This document shows positions 52,005 to 60,853 of a stretch of 64,000 bases of DNA, one piece after another. Source of the stretch: Oceanospirillum sp048264105 (GTDB lineage Bacteria; Pseudomonadota; Gammaproteobacteria; Pseudomonadales; Halomonadaceae). How positions within the stretch are numbered: position 1 is the first letter of the stretch; every line of letters starts with the position of its first letter. The notes under the pieces are model-generated. The model had not been told where the DNA came from. It searched no databases and saw only the letters and a list, made by a program, of their open reading frames with translations. The stretch spans positions 372,001 to 436,000 of the forward strand of contig JBLXDJ010000003.1 in the NCBI GenBank assembly GCA_048264105.1. The letters run 5' to 3'. The position numbers and the translations under genes are program-made.

Positions 52005-52185
52005 ATTCCTGGGGTGTGCGCCAGCTGTTTACGTCCTCGAGCCTAATTAAGAACCCAGGGAATCGTCCGTGAGTACCCGTGTGCATGTCCGCGCGACGGA
52101 AAGCCTTAGGTACTTCGATGATTACCCACCTTGAACCTAATTGGTTCAAGGGCAACGACAGCAGCGGCACTCTGGGGCTTTATCC
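52005..52185 (+). ncRNA. ssrS: 6S RNA
   Basis: A ~180-base RNA that mimics an open promoter and binds the sigma-70 holoenzyme. Recognised from: position between zapA and fau; CGACGGAAAGCCTTA, close to the conserved GUCCGAGAAGCCUUAAA region of E. coli 6S; CACCTTGAACC-(loop)-GGTTCAAGGG near the 3' end; and 5'/3' ends able to form the closing stem (CCTGGGGTGTGCGC with GCGGCACTCTGGGG, including G-U pairs). The ends are approximate. Confidence 0.88.
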
Positions 52186-52227
52186 CCTCTCTTTCCAAAA
52201 TTTCCCCAAGTCTATTCCGGTCTGACG

Positions 52228-52875
52228 ATGACAGCGACCTCTTCACCATCACCTGATATGTCACCTGAATCTCTGACACTGAACCGAACTCAGCTTCGTC
52301 GCGAGATGCGTCAACGACGTCGCGCTCTGAGTGTTGCGGAACAGAAAAAAGCATCGGAACGACTGAAAACTCAGGTACTGGCACTGCCGGAATTTCTGCG
52401 GGCAAAACGGATCGCGATCTACCTGCCGAATGATGGCGAGATCGACCCGACACAAGTGATTGAACAGGCACGTAAAATGGGCAAAGTCTGTTACCTGCCG
52501 GTACTGCAACCACTGGTGGAAAACCGACTCTGGTTTGTCCGTTACGACCACCAAAGCCCGATGATCCGCAACCGTTTTGGGATTCCTGAGCCGAAACTGA
52601 AAGGCTATGCTGATAAGAAAGTGAATCGCTGCCGACCGGAAGATCTGGATCTGGTGTTTTTTCCGCTGGTCGCATTTGATGAGCATGGCGGTCGCATGGG
52701 TATGGGGGGCGGCTTCTACGACCGAACCTTCGCGTTTACCCGCCATCGGCAGTTTGGTAAACCCTCACTGATCGGGCTGGCCCATGAGTGTCAGAAAGTG
52801 GATGATCTGCCCATCGCCGACTGGGATATCCCACTGCAGGGCGTGGTCAGCGATCAGGCCACATACCGCGCCTGA
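52228..52875 (+). CDS. fau: 5-formyltetrahydrofolate cyclo-ligase
   Basis: A 215-residue enzyme that converts 5-formyl-THF to 5,10-methenyl-THF using ATP. It shows LRREMRQRRRALSVAEQKKAS with the basic N-terminal substrate site, ALYLPNDGEIDP-like IAIYLPNDGEIDPTQVI, and the signature RMGMGGGFYDRTF. I chose the ATG at 52228; another at 52258 is possible. The frame upstream overlaps the 6S RNA gene and is not coding. In E. coli ygfA/fau is co-transcribed with ssrS, as likely here. Confidence 0.93.
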   Translation: MTATSSPSPDMSPESLTLNRTQLRREMRQRRRALSVAEQKKASERLKTQVLALPEFLRAKRIAIYLPNDGEIDPTQVIEQARKMGKVCYLPVLQPLVENRLWFVRYDHQSPMIRNRFGIPEPKLKGYADKKVNRCRPEDLDLVFFPLVAFDEHGGRMGMGGGFYDRTFAFTRHRQFGKPSLIGLAHECQKVDDLPIADWDIPLQGVVSDQATYRA

Positions 52876-52912
52876 TCACCAACACATCCGGTTAACCGGC
52901 TCAGGCCAGCAC

Positions 52913-55900
52913 TTACAGGCCCTGACGATAACGCATCAGCTCCTCCGCCGGCATTGGTCGGGCAAACCAGTATCCCTGATAGCAAGGGCAGCCTAAACGG
53001 CGTAAAAACTCATACTGGGCTTCGGTTTCCACACCTTCTGCCACCAGATCGATATCAAGGCTGAGTCCCATCTGCAGAATCGCTTTCACCAACTGAGCAT
53101 CCTTCTCGTCATCAACCAGATCACGAACAAACTCCTGAGCGATCTTAATCTGGTCGATATCCAGATTTTTCAGATAGCCCAGCGATGAATAGCCGGTGCC
53201 AAAATCGTCGATAGAACAGCGCACGCCCAACTGTTTAAGGCGGGAGAAGGTCTCATCCAGATTGGCGCCGGATTTCAGGAAGACACCTTCGGTAATCTCC
53301 AGCCAGAGCTTGTCCTTCGCGGCAGGGTAACGATCAAGCGCCGCCTCGATATGACCAATAAAGGATGGATGGGCAAAATGGCGTGAGCTGATATTGATCG
53401 AAACTTCGCACTCACCCATCGGTGTACCCAGCCAGAGCTGCATCTGATGACAGGCTTTCTGCAGCACCTGCAGCCCCAGATCCACGATCAGACTGCTCTC
53501 CTCTGCCGCACCGATAAAGGCTCCGGGGCCGACAATTCCCTCTTCCGGATGATGCCAGCGAACCAGAGCTTCACAGCCCACCATTTTTCCATTGTTGTCA
53601 TGCTGCGGCTGATAGAAGAGCACAAACTGATCCTCTTCCAGCGCAATCCGGATCGCTTTTTCCAGCTTCAAACGCCCAAGAACTTCCACCTGCATATCCG
53701 GTTCGTAGAAGGCAAAAGCCCCCTTACCGGCACTCTTGGCACGGTACATTGCGGTGTCTGCCTGCTGAATATAACCCTCTGCTTCGATATCCGGCTGTGG
53801 CAGATGGGTAATACCGATACTGGCACTGACCTTGTGACTGTGCCCCTTCAGATCGAAGGGTTCTTCCAGTACCCGAAGGATTCGCTCGGCGACATGAGCC
53901 GCCTGATCCATCGCCTGCTCGACCGAGGGCAGCCCCTCCGGCAACAGGAACAGGAACTCGTCACCACCAAAGCGACTGAAAATATCCTCGGCTCTCAGGG
54001 TGTCGGTCAGTCGCTCAGCCACCGCTTTCAGCAACTCATCGCCCATGTCATGCCCCAGAGAATCGTTCAGCATCTTGAAGTTATCCAGATCCATAAACAT
54101 CAGGGTGCTGTAATCATGGTGTCTGCCACAATGGGCCAGCTGCTGTCGCAGGGACTCTATAAAGAGGTCGCGGTTGGGTAGCTCGGTAATGGAATCGTAA
54201 TAGGCCAGATAACGGATTTTTTCTTCGCTGGCTTTCTTTTCGGTGATATCTAGAAAAGCAGCGACATAGTGACTGGTTGAGCCCTGCCCCATCGCATCAA
54301 CAGCGGTAATCGTCACCAGTTCAGGGAAGATAGTGCCATCTTTGCGCTTATTCCAGATTTCGCCATGCCAATGCCCCTCCAGCAACAGCGACTGCCATAG
54401 CTCGCGATAGAAGTTATCGCCGTGCCGGCCGGAGCGCAGAATATTGATCTTCTGTCCCACCACCTCATCACTGGTGTAACCGGTGATCTGGGTAAATGCC
54501 GAGTTAATGCGCTGAATCACCGTGTCTGCGTCGGTAATCACAATGGCTTCGTGGGTTTCAAAGGTGATCGCGGCCAGCTCAAGCTCCTGTGCCGCCCGAC
54601 GCTGATCGGTAATATCCCGGGCAACAATCGACAGATAATGGTTACCTGCCCCCTTGTTGCGTCCCATCAGGACACGCTCACCTTTCAGCGACAGGTAACG
54701 CGTACCCTGCCCCTGTTTCGGACGCAGAGCACATTCAATATCAAGCCGCTGCCCTCTGAGTGCCGCCTCCAGCGCCTGCTCAACAGCCCCGGCCTGATCC
54801 GGTTTTACCTGCTGCAGAAACAGCGTGTCACTGGCGTCCTGATCACGGGGATCAAGCCGCAGCAAACGATAAAGCTCATCGGACCAGGAGTGCCCCAACC
54901 CGTTATGCGCCCACTCCCAGCTGCCCATCTGGGCAATCCGCTGGGACTCCGCCAGCAGCTCATTACTCTTTTTCAGCTCTTTGGTTCGCAGGTGAACCTG
55001 ACGCGAGATCTCTGCCGAGCGCCCCGCCAGCAGCAGAAGCACGCCCCCCAACACCGCTGACATAAAGAAGCCACCGGTCAGCACAAAATAAAGCCCCCAA
55101 GAATAGCCGATCAGCTGTCGTGAAGCCTGCTGTTCCAGCACCCAGGTATCGCCACCCACTTTAATTTCTGACCGGTAACTGAGTTCATCTTTTTCATCGG
55201 CTTTAAAACCATCGCTCAGATAGTAAAGCTGCTCAGGCTGAGCCGCCGGATAAAGCTTCACCCGGTTCAGCTTAAGGTCGTATCGTTTCAGAACCTCATT
55301 GATCAGATCCCCGATACGCACCACAACCACGCCATAACCCGCCAGAGCATCAAGGCGTTCACCTTCACTATCCGGCGTACTCTTACTGTGGAAAGCCGGC
55401 AGGAAGATCAGAGCGCCCTGCTGTTCACCCGTCTCCTGCACCAGACGGATCGGAGCCGTTGAACTGGCAAGGCCGGTCTGCACCGCTTTTTCCAGCGCAT
55501 CACGCCGCACCGGATTCGACAAAACATCAAAGCCCAACGCCGCCTGATTCACGGCAAAGGGTTCGATCAGGGTGACAACCACATAGCTGTCACGCTCTTC
55601 CGCACGGATAAGGCCATAAACCGGATGCCGCTCCTGAATCATAAACGGCACATTGCCGTAAACCTCGCGCATGTGCTGCACAAAGTCGTTCCGTTCATGC
55701 CCTTTCAGATAGATATTCCAGGAGAGTCCGTGGAGGCTGTTCTGACGGCGTAGTGCTTCATCAGCAAAACGCCTGAAGTTTTCCGGTTTGAGATCAAATT
55801 CAGAATGGATAAAACCGCGCAGGTCATAGAGCAGGCTGATATGGGCATCCATCTCGGCCTGCACCGCAAGTTCAAACGCCCGCGCCTGCCCTTCAAACCG

Positions 55901-56557
55901 GCTGCGTTGGCTCTCTTCCTCTTTTTCCAGCCCCTGACGGTACATCAGAATGGTAAAGACAATGATCAGCACCAACGGAAATCCGACGGAGAACCGCTGA
56001 GAGCGCCAGTGTCTGCGCGGCAAAGCGAACGCCAGAAACATCAGAGGCGCAAACACAATGACGCCAATGGTGTCACCAACCCACCAGGTCAGCCAGTTAA
56101 TCTGCGCCCCTTCAAGGGCCATCACGCCGGAACTGACCAGAAAACCAACACTGAAGGTCGCACTGACCAGACAACTTACCGGCCCCGCCAACAGCAGAAA
56201 ACGGACGATATCGCCGGTTCGGTTAAGTCGGGTCGGGTAGCCGACAAAACGCCGCACAAGGTAAGCACCGACCAGGGCCTGAAAGGTCGAGGCACTGGCG
56301 ATCCAGCCAATCGCAAGGGCACTGGAGAAGGAGGGCAGAGAGAAGCCATGCTGGTTAAGGATATTCACCAGAAACGAGGCCAGCCAGACGCCGACAAGAC
56401 CTGGTGTTCGCCAGATCAGGGCGGAGGCCAGAGCAACACCGGATGGCGGCCAGATAGCAGTGGCATAACCGGGCGGAATCGCCAGCTGTAAACCCAGCAA
56501 TCCGGCGAAGATATTGACCGATATAACCAGTAAAACAACCAAGAAAAAGTGCGGCAC
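52913..56557 (-). CDS. MASE1-CHASE-PAS-PAS-GGDEF-EAL c-di-GMP enzyme
   Basis: A 1214-residue membrane protein. Residues ~1-210: MASE1-type membrane sensor with 7-8 helices (YATAIWPPSGVALASALIWR). Residues ~215-460: periplasmic CHASE domain (FIHSEFDLKPENFRRFADEALRRQNSLHGLSWNIYL). Residues ~545-785: two PAS domains (MGSWEWAHNGLGHSWSDELYRLLRLD; ITFETHEAIVITDADTVIQRINSAFTQITGYT). GGDEF domain with intact GGDEF near residue 863, and EAL domain with intact EAL at 996-998 (GCEALVRWHHPEEG) and DDFGTGYSSL. It could make or degrade c-di-GMP. It starts at GTG with AAGGA upstream. Confidence 0.92.
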   Translation of the reverse strand: MPHFFLVVLLVISVNIFAGLLGLQLAIPPGYATAIWPPSGVALASALIWRTPGLVGVWLASFLVNILNQHGFSLPSFSSALAIGWIASASTFQALVGAYLVRRFVGYPTRLNRTGDIVRFLLLAGPVSCLVSATFSVGFLVSSGVMALEGAQINWLTWWVGDTIGVIVFAPLMFLAFALPRRHWRSQRFSVGFPLVLIIVFTILMYRQGLEKEEESQRSRFEGQARAFELAVQAEMDAHISLLYDLRGFIHSEFDLKPENFRRFADEALRRQNSLHGLSWNIYLKGHERNDFVQHMREVYGNVPFMIQERHPVYGLIRAEERDSYVVVTLIEPFAVNQAALGFDVLSNPVRRDALEKAVQTGLASSTAPIRLVQETGEQQGALIFLPAFHSKSTPDSEGERLDALAGYGVVVVRIGDLINEVLKRYDLKLNRVKLYPAAQPEQLYYLSDGFKADEKDELSYRSEIKVGGDTWVLEQQASRQLIGYSWGLYFVLTGGFFMSAVLGGVLLLLAGRSAEISRQVHLRTKELKKSNELLAESQRIAQMGSWEWAHNGLGHSWSDELYRLLRLDPRDQDASDTLFLQQVKPDQAGAVEQALEAALRGQRLDIECALRPKQGQGTRYLSLKGERVLMGRNKGAGNHYLSIVARDITDQRRAAQELELAAITFETHEAIVITDADTVIQRINSAFTQITGYTSDEVVGQKINILRSGRHGDNFYRELWQSLLLEGHWHGEIWNKRKDGTIFPELVTITAVDAMGQGSTSHYVAAFLDITEKKASEEKIRYLAYYDSITELPNRDLFIESLRQQLAHCGRHHDYSTLMFMDLDNFKMLNDSLGHDMGDELLKAVAERLTDTLRAEDIFSRFGGDEFLFLLPEGLPSVEQAMDQAAHVAERILRVLEEPFDLKGHSHKVSASIGITHLPQPDIEAEGYIQQADTAMYRAKSAGKGAFAFYEPDMQVEVLGRLKLEKAIRIALEEDQFVLFYQPQHDNNGKMVGCEALVRWHHPEEGIVGPGAFIGAAEESSLIVDLGLQVLQKACHQMQLWLGTPMGECEVSINISSRHFAHPSFIGHIEAALDRYPAAKDKLWLEITEGVFLKSGANLDETFSRLKQLGVRCSIDDFGTGYSSLGYLKNLDIDQIKIAQEFVRDLVDDEKDAQLVKAILQMGLSLDIDLVAEGVETEAQYEFLRRLGCPCYQGYWFARPMPAEELMRYRQGL

Positions 56558-56651
56558 AAGCGTTCCTTAGAAAAGCTTCATCGTTCCAGCCGAAGGCTCT
56601 GGAGAGGGCTTTGTCGATATATTTTCCCCAACTTGGAGATTAGCACGCTGA

Positions 56652-56688
56652 AAACAAAAAACCCCACGACATTAGTGTGGGGTTTTTT
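56652..56688. terminator. Bidirectional hairpin terminator
   Basis: AAAAAACCCCAC / GTGTGGGGTTTTTT pair over a 6-8 base loop and are followed by T-runs on both strands. It lies between the GGDEF-EAL gene and the small membrane peptide gene, whose transcript it would end. Confidence 0.85.
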
Positions 56689-56782
56689 AAGATCGGCAAC
56701 ATCCGGTAAAGGTGCTTGCTGATTTGATTTCAGGTCTGGTTGGTGAGGTTACTCACCAAAGCGATAATACGCTGACAAATTA

Positions 56783-56875
56783 TCAGAGCAGTCCCTGCGC
56801 ATAACTTGTCACCACGACCCCTAATCCAAATACCAGTATCAGCACTGTTACCAGATCAGGTTGTTTTCTTTTCAT
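56783..56875 (-). CDS. 30-residue single-pass membrane peptide
   Basis: The ATG at 56875 with AGGGA eight bases upstream opens a 30-codon frame: MKRKQPDLVTVLILVFGLGV followed by VVTSYAQGLL, then TGA TAA. It has a basic N-terminus (KRKQ), a PDL-type helix start and one hydrophobic helix of ~16 residues, as expected for a genuine small membrane protein. It is followed by a terminator (56652-56688). I believe similar peptides exist in related genomes but cannot verify this. The function is unknown. Confidence 0.6.
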   Translation of the reverse strand: MKRKQPDLVTVLILVFGLGVVVTSYAQGLL

Positions 56876-57131
56876 GGTTGTTCCCTGCTTTTTTTCACTT
56901 TGAGGCTAAAACCAAACAGAAAGGAGAAGCCTTTGATGTCGGGCACAAAACCACCGAAATCTGCGGCTACCCTCCCATTCTATAGAGGTGCTATTGCTTT
57001 GCAATATATACCTCATTTACCCTTTTTATCGGCAGATGCCTGCCGTTTTTCAGCACAAATGCTGATTATTAAGACTACAAAGCAAAAAAAGCACCAACCT
57101 TTGCTATAGCGCAAAATACGGTCACAAAAAC

Positions 57132-58643
57132 TTACTGCAGAAACAGATGATAAGCCGGATTTTCGCTCTCATCCCAGTAGCGATATCCGATACGGTCCAG
57201 ATATTCGGTCACTTTCTGCTTATCATTTTCCGGCACCTGCATACCGATCAGCACACGGCCATAGGCTGCGCCATGGTTGCGGTAATGGAACAGTGAAATA
57301 TTCCAGTTCTGACCCAGATTATTCAGGAAGTTAAGCAAGGCTCCGGGACGCTCCGGGAACTCAAAGCGGAACAGCTGTTCATGTTCGATATCATCGTTAC
57401 GGCCACCACCCAGATGACGGATGTGCAGCTTGGCCATCTCGTTATCGCTCAGGTCTGTGGTCGGATAACCTTCCGCTTCCAGGGACTGAATCAGCTCCGC
57501 ACGGTCATCGATATCCTTCAGCTGAATCCCAACAAAAATTTTGGCGTCTGAACTGTCGGAATAGCGGTAGTTAAATTCCGTCACCATACGACGACCGACA
57601 ATTTTACAGAACTGCTTAAAGCTGCCCGGACGCTCAGGAATGGTCACCGCCAGAATCGCTTCGCGTTTTTCACCCAACTCTGCCCGTTCTGCAATATGCT
57701 GCAGACGATCAAAGTTGGTGTTAGCACCAGAGTTAATGCAGATCAGCGTCTCGCCTTCGACATTGTTCTGCTGCACGTATTTCTTCAGCCCCGCCAGTGA
57801 CAGCGCACCGGATGGCTCAGAAACCGCACGGGTGTCTTCAAACACATCTTTAACCGCTGCGCAGATCTCATCGGTATTCACCGTGATCACATCATCGACA
57901 AAATGCTGGGCGATACGGAACGGCTCTTCGCCGATCTGTGCAACCGCAACGCCTTCGGCAAAAATACCCACCTGATCCAGCACCACACGCTCACCGGCAT
58001 CCAGTGCCGCTTTCAGACAAGCCGCATCTTCCGCTTCCACGCCGATCACCTTGATCTCAGGGCGCAGATATTTCACATAAGCTGCGATACCGGCAATCAG
58101 ACCGCCGCCACCAACAGGAACAAAGATGGCATCGATATCCGCCGGATACTGGCGCAGAATCTCCATCGCCACCGTACCCTGACCGGCGATCACTTCCGGG
58201 TGGTCGTAAGGTGGAATATAGGTGTAGCCCTTCTCAACCACCTGCTCCTGAGCATATTGGGACGCTTCGGCGAACGCATCGCCTTTCAGGATCACCCGGG
58301 CACCACGGGCCTTGGCGGATGCCACTTTAATCTCGGGGGTGATTTTAGGCATGACGATAGTGGCTTTAATGCCCATGTGCTTGGCGGCCATCGCAACACC
58401 CTGAGCATGGTTACCTGCTGAAGCGGTAATCACACCACGGGCTTTCTCTTCTTCAGACAACTGCGCCATCGCGTTGTATGCACCGCGCAATTTGAAGGAG
58501 AAAACCGGCTGCAGGTCTTCACGCTTAATCAAAATCGTGTTGTTCAGGCGCTTGGAGAGAAAACGGGCCTCGCTCAGAGGGGTTTCTTTGGCTACATCGT
58601 ATACACGAGCCTGCAAAATGCGCTTTACGTATCTTTCCAACAT
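57132..58643 (-). CDS. ilvA: Threonine ammonia-lyase, biosynthetic
   Basis: A 503-residue enzyme that deaminates threonine to 2-oxobutanoate, the first step of isoleucine synthesis. PLP lysine in VFSFKLRGAYNAM, the glycine loop SAGNHAQGVAMAAK, and FVPVGGGGLIAGIAAYVK are visible. Two C-terminal ACT-like domains (~325-400 and ~420-500: ILAVTIPERPGSFKQFCKIVGRR; FRFEFPERPGALLNFLNNLGQ) would bind isoleucine and valine for feedback. The length is typical. It is divergent from rpiA. Confidence 0.97.
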   Translation of the reverse strand: MLERYVKRILQARVYDVAKETPLSEARFLSKRLNNTILIKREDLQPVFSFKLRGAYNAMAQLSEEEKARGVITASAGNHAQGVAMAAKHMGIKATIVMPKITPEIKVASAKARGARVILKGDAFAEASQYAQEQVVEKGYTYIPPYDHPEVIAGQGTVAMEILRQYPADIDAIFVPVGGGGLIAGIAAYVKYLRPEIKVIGVEAEDAACLKAALDAGERVVLDQVGIFAEGVAVAQIGEEPFRIAQHFVDDVITVNTDEICAAVKDVFEDTRAVSEPSGALSLAGLKKYVQQNNVEGETLICINSGANTNFDRLQHIAERAELGEKREAILAVTIPERPGSFKQFCKIVGRRMVTEFNYRYSDSSDAKIFVGIQLKDIDDRAELIQSLEAEGYPTTDLSDNEMAKLHIRHLGGGRNDDIEHEQLFRFEFPERPGALLNFLNNLGQNWNISLFHYRNHGAAYGRVLIGMQVPENDKQKVTEYLDRIGYRYWDESENPAYHLFLQ

Positions 58644-58738
58644 CTATTTCTTCACTCTCTGCACAACACGATAGATTCGTTATTTATAGGGCTTTTCTAT
58701 AGGGGCGACTATCTTATGCCTTATGGCAAGATAACGTC

Positions 58739-58767
58739 TACAGCTTACCGGGCTTAGCCCGTATAAT
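58739..58767 (+). promoter_or_regulatory. rpiA promoter with central palindrome
   Basis: A perfect -10 TATAAT (58762-58767) is preceded by the palindrome CGGGCT-T-AGCCCG (58749-58761), which fills most of the spacer. The -35 (TACAGC, spacer 17) is weak. The palindrome may be an operator. Confidence 0.55.
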
Positions 58768-58826
58768 GGACGGGAATTTTGCCCAAAAGCGTTTAAAACA
58801 GATCTTAATCAGGCTCAGGTCCACCC

Positions 58827-59501
58827 ATGACTCAAGACGAACTGAAAAAAGCAGTTGCGGAAGCAGCGCTGGAAGAAGTTAAAAAAATCATCGATAAAGA
58901 CAGCATTGTTGGCGTAGGCACAGGCTCTACTGCGAACTTCTTTATTGATGCACTGGCCACCATCAAACTGGATTTTGACGGTGCCGTTGCCAGTTCCGAA
59001 GCGACCCGAGAGCGTCTGCAGGCTCATGGTATTACCGTTTATGACCTGAATGGTGTTGGTACCGTGCCGGTTTATGTCGATGGTGCCGATGAGGTTAACG
59101 ACCACCTGCACATGGTGAAAGGCGGCGGTGGTGCACTGACCCGCGAAAAGATCATTGGCGCAGCCTCACAGAAATTTATCTGCATCGCCGATGAAAGCAA
59201 ACAGGTGCCGATTCTGGGCGGTTTCCCACTGCCGGTTGAAGTGATTCCGATGGCGCGCAGCTATGTGGCCCGCGAGCTGGTAAAAATGGGCGCGAACCCG
59301 GTTTACCGCGAAGACTTTGTGACCGATAACGGCAACGTGATTCTGGATCTGTACAACTTCCCGATCGATGATCCTCTGACCATTGAGCAGAAGATCAACA
59401 ACATCACAGGTGTTGTGACTAACGGTCTGTTTGCACTGCGTCCGGCTGATGTTCTGCTGCTGGGTTGCAGCGATGGCGTGAAACGCCTGACCGCTAAGTA
59501 A
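58827..59501 (+). CDS. rpiA: Ribose-5-phosphate isomerase A
   Basis: A 224-residue enzyme interconverting ribose-5-phosphate and ribulose-5-phosphate in the pentose phosphate pathway. The family motifs GVGTGSTANFFIDAL, VDGADEVNDHLHMVKGGGGALTREK and the PLPVEVIPMA loop are all present, with the catalytic glutamate in ALTREK. It is a single gene with its own promoter and terminator, opposite ilvA. Confidence 0.97.
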   Translation: MTQDELKKAVAEAALEEVKKIIDKDSIVGVGTGSTANFFIDALATIKLDFDGAVASSEATRERLQAHGITVYDLNGVGTVPVYVDGADEVNDHLHMVKGGGGALTREKIIGAASQKFICIADESKQVPILGGFPLPVEVIPMARSYVARELVKMGANPVYREDFVTDNGNVILDLYNFPIDDPLTIEQKINNITGVVTNGLFALRPADVLLLGCSDGVKRLTAK

Positions 59502-59517
59502 TACCCCCGCAGAATCG

Positions 59518-59545
59518 AAAAAGGCAGCCATGGGCTGCCTTTTTT
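59518..59545 (+). terminator. rpiA terminator
   Basis: The perfect stem AAGGCAGCC / GGCTGCCTT with a 3-base centre is followed by TTTTTT. It lies 20 bases after the rpiA stop and could serve the HD-GYP gene too. Confidence 0.9.
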
Positions 59546-59554
59546 ATGACCTGA

Positions 59555-60679
59555 TCAGAACAGGCTCTCTTCATACATCTGCTGAATCAGCACCACCTCG
59601 TGCATATTATCTGCCAGCGCCTGAACACACTGCGGACACAAACGGCTTTCCGCCATCTCCTGAAGAGTCGCCAACGCCTTTTCATTACTCCAGGGTTCTT
59701 TATAGGGCCGGCGCGAGGTCAGGGCATCAAAAATATCTGCCACCGCAACAATTCTGGCTTCTAACGGTATCGCATCTTTTTTCAGACCAAAGGGATAACC
59801 GGAACCATCACACATCTCGTGATGATAGAGCACGATATGCCGCAGAATACGGCTGGACTCTCCCTCCTGAATCGCATGATGCTCAAACACATCTTCCAGC
59901 ATCTGAGCGCCCTTGATGGTGTGAGTCTGCATCTCTTTGTATTCATCATCCGTCAGCTTACCGGGCTTGAGCAGGATGCTGTCCGGAATCGCAATTTTGC
60001 CCAGATCGTGCACCGGCGCAAACTGAAACACCTGCTCCACAAACTGATCATCAAAGCCAAAGTCCGTGGCAATATGGTGGGCGATAATCCGGGAGTAATA
60101 GCCCATGCGCTCCAGATGCTGACCGGTCTCCTCATCACGACCACAGGAGAGCGCCAGCGCCGACTGAACCGCGGCCTTCAGGGTTCTTGCCTGTGCGATC
60201 TCGTCGTGCACCAGCATAGTGATCAGCTGGCCGATCAGCTCCAGATGGATCAACTGATGGCCGACAAAAACATCGGTCTTGCGGGAGTTAAAAAAGATAA
60301 AGCCCATAAAGCTGTCGCTATAGCGCATCGGCAGAGTACAGCTGGAACGCCAGCCCTGACTCAGCAACAGCTGGCTATGATGACTATCGCTGTCATTGAA
60401 GCAGGACAGGTCATTGATAATACGCGGAGTCGCCGTCTGACTGAGCTGTTTCAGCGACGGAACTGTATTCAGCCGCGCCTGATAACGGGTGATCGCTTCA
60501 TCAGCATGACTGGTGGAATAGTAGGTCTTCAGCATATCCGTTTTTTCGTCATAAACGGCGACCGAAAAGCGCTGCACATCGGCACACAGAAGTCTGAGCT
60601 GCTCGGCCACAGCGATCAGCTTACCTTCCAGCGTGGTCTGTTGTTGAAACACCTGCCATTGGCTGGGAAAAAACTGCAA
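59555..60679 (-). CDS. GAF/HD-GYP cyclic-di-GMP phosphodiesterase-like protein
   Basis: A 374-residue soluble protein. The N-terminal ~170 residues look like a GAF-type sensor (VQRFSVAVYDEKTDMLKTYYS; WRSSCTLPMRYSDSFMGFIFFNS). The C-terminal HD-GYP domain is intact: APVHDLGKIAIPDSILLKPGKLTDDEY, HTIKGAQML, HHEMCDGSGYPFGLKKDAIPLEARIVAVADIFDALTSRRPYK. It would hydrolyse c-di-GMP. I place the start at a TTG (60679) because AAGGAG lies six bases upstream, which leaves a repeat array free as a regulatory region. Longer frames (to 60757) would run through it. Confidence 0.88.
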   Translation of the reverse strand: MQFFPSQWQVFQQQTTLEGKLIAVAEQLRLLCADVQRFSVAVYDEKTDMLKTYYSTSHADEAITRYQARLNTVPSLKQLSQTATPRIINDLSCFNDSDSHHSQLLLSQGWRSSCTLPMRYSDSFMGFIFFNSRKTDVFVGHQLIHLELIGQLITMLVHDEIAQARTLKAAVQSALALSCGRDEETGQHLERMGYYSRIIAHHIATDFGFDDQFVEQVFQFAPVHDLGKIAIPDSILLKPGKLTDDEYKEMQTHTIKGAQMLEDVFEHHAIQEGESSRILRHIVLYHHEMCDGSGYPFGLKKDAIPLEARIVAVADIFDALTSRRPYKEPWSNEKALATLQEMAESRLCPQCVQALADNMHEVVLIQQMYEESLF

Positions 60680-60702
60680 GGCACTCTCCTTCTTATTATT
60701 AT

Positions 60703-60782
60703 TGGCCACACCTGAAATGTTCTGGCCAGTACCAGAGATATTGCTGCTTATTACCAAAAAAATTGGCCAGTACCATAGATAT
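60703..60782 (-). promoter_or_regulatory. Phased TGGCCA repeat array upstream of the HD-GYP gene
   Basis: Two 19-base near-identical copies TGGCCAGTACCAGAGATAT (60723-60741) and TGGCCAGTACCATAGATAT (60764-60782) are 41 bases apart, with a shorter copy TGGCCACACCTGA at 60703, 20 bases from the first. The spacings are about 2 and 4 helical turns, as expected for sites bound on one DNA face. The binding protein is unknown. Confidence 0.65.
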
Positions 60783-60786
60783 AAAA

Positions 60787-60816
60787 GAAGCCCGTCTCTG
60801 ACCAGAGACGGGCTTC
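60787..60816 (-). terminator. Terminator of the fumarylacetoacetase-family gene
   Basis: The stem GAAGCCCGTCTCT / AGAGACGGGCTTC with a short loop is followed on the minus strand by TTTTAT. It lies between the gene's stop and the HD-GYP promoter region. Confidence 0.85.
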
Positions 60817-60853
60817 ACTTTTTACCAGAAGATAGACCGCTTATTGACCGGTG

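Larger units (their letters stand above)
56558..57131. other. 574-base region between the GGDEF-EAL gene and ilvA
   Basis: It contains the hairpin at 56652-56688 and the small gene at 56783-56875, both listed separately. A 57-residue open frame with AAGGAG (56936-57109, plus strand) has no recognisable features. The last 130 bases before ilvA's stop are A/T-rich with no apparent signal. Confidence 0.5.

Noticed and set aside
56936..57109. 57-residue open frame with a good AAGGAG ribosome site
   Set aside because: The protein has no hydrophobic, helical or family pattern, and base composition looks non-coding. It may still be checked by conservation.
60703..60782. TGGTACTGGCC on the minus strand as a sigma-54 element
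   Set aside because: TGGTAC resembles a -24 box, but the -12 GC at the required spacing is absent in both copies.
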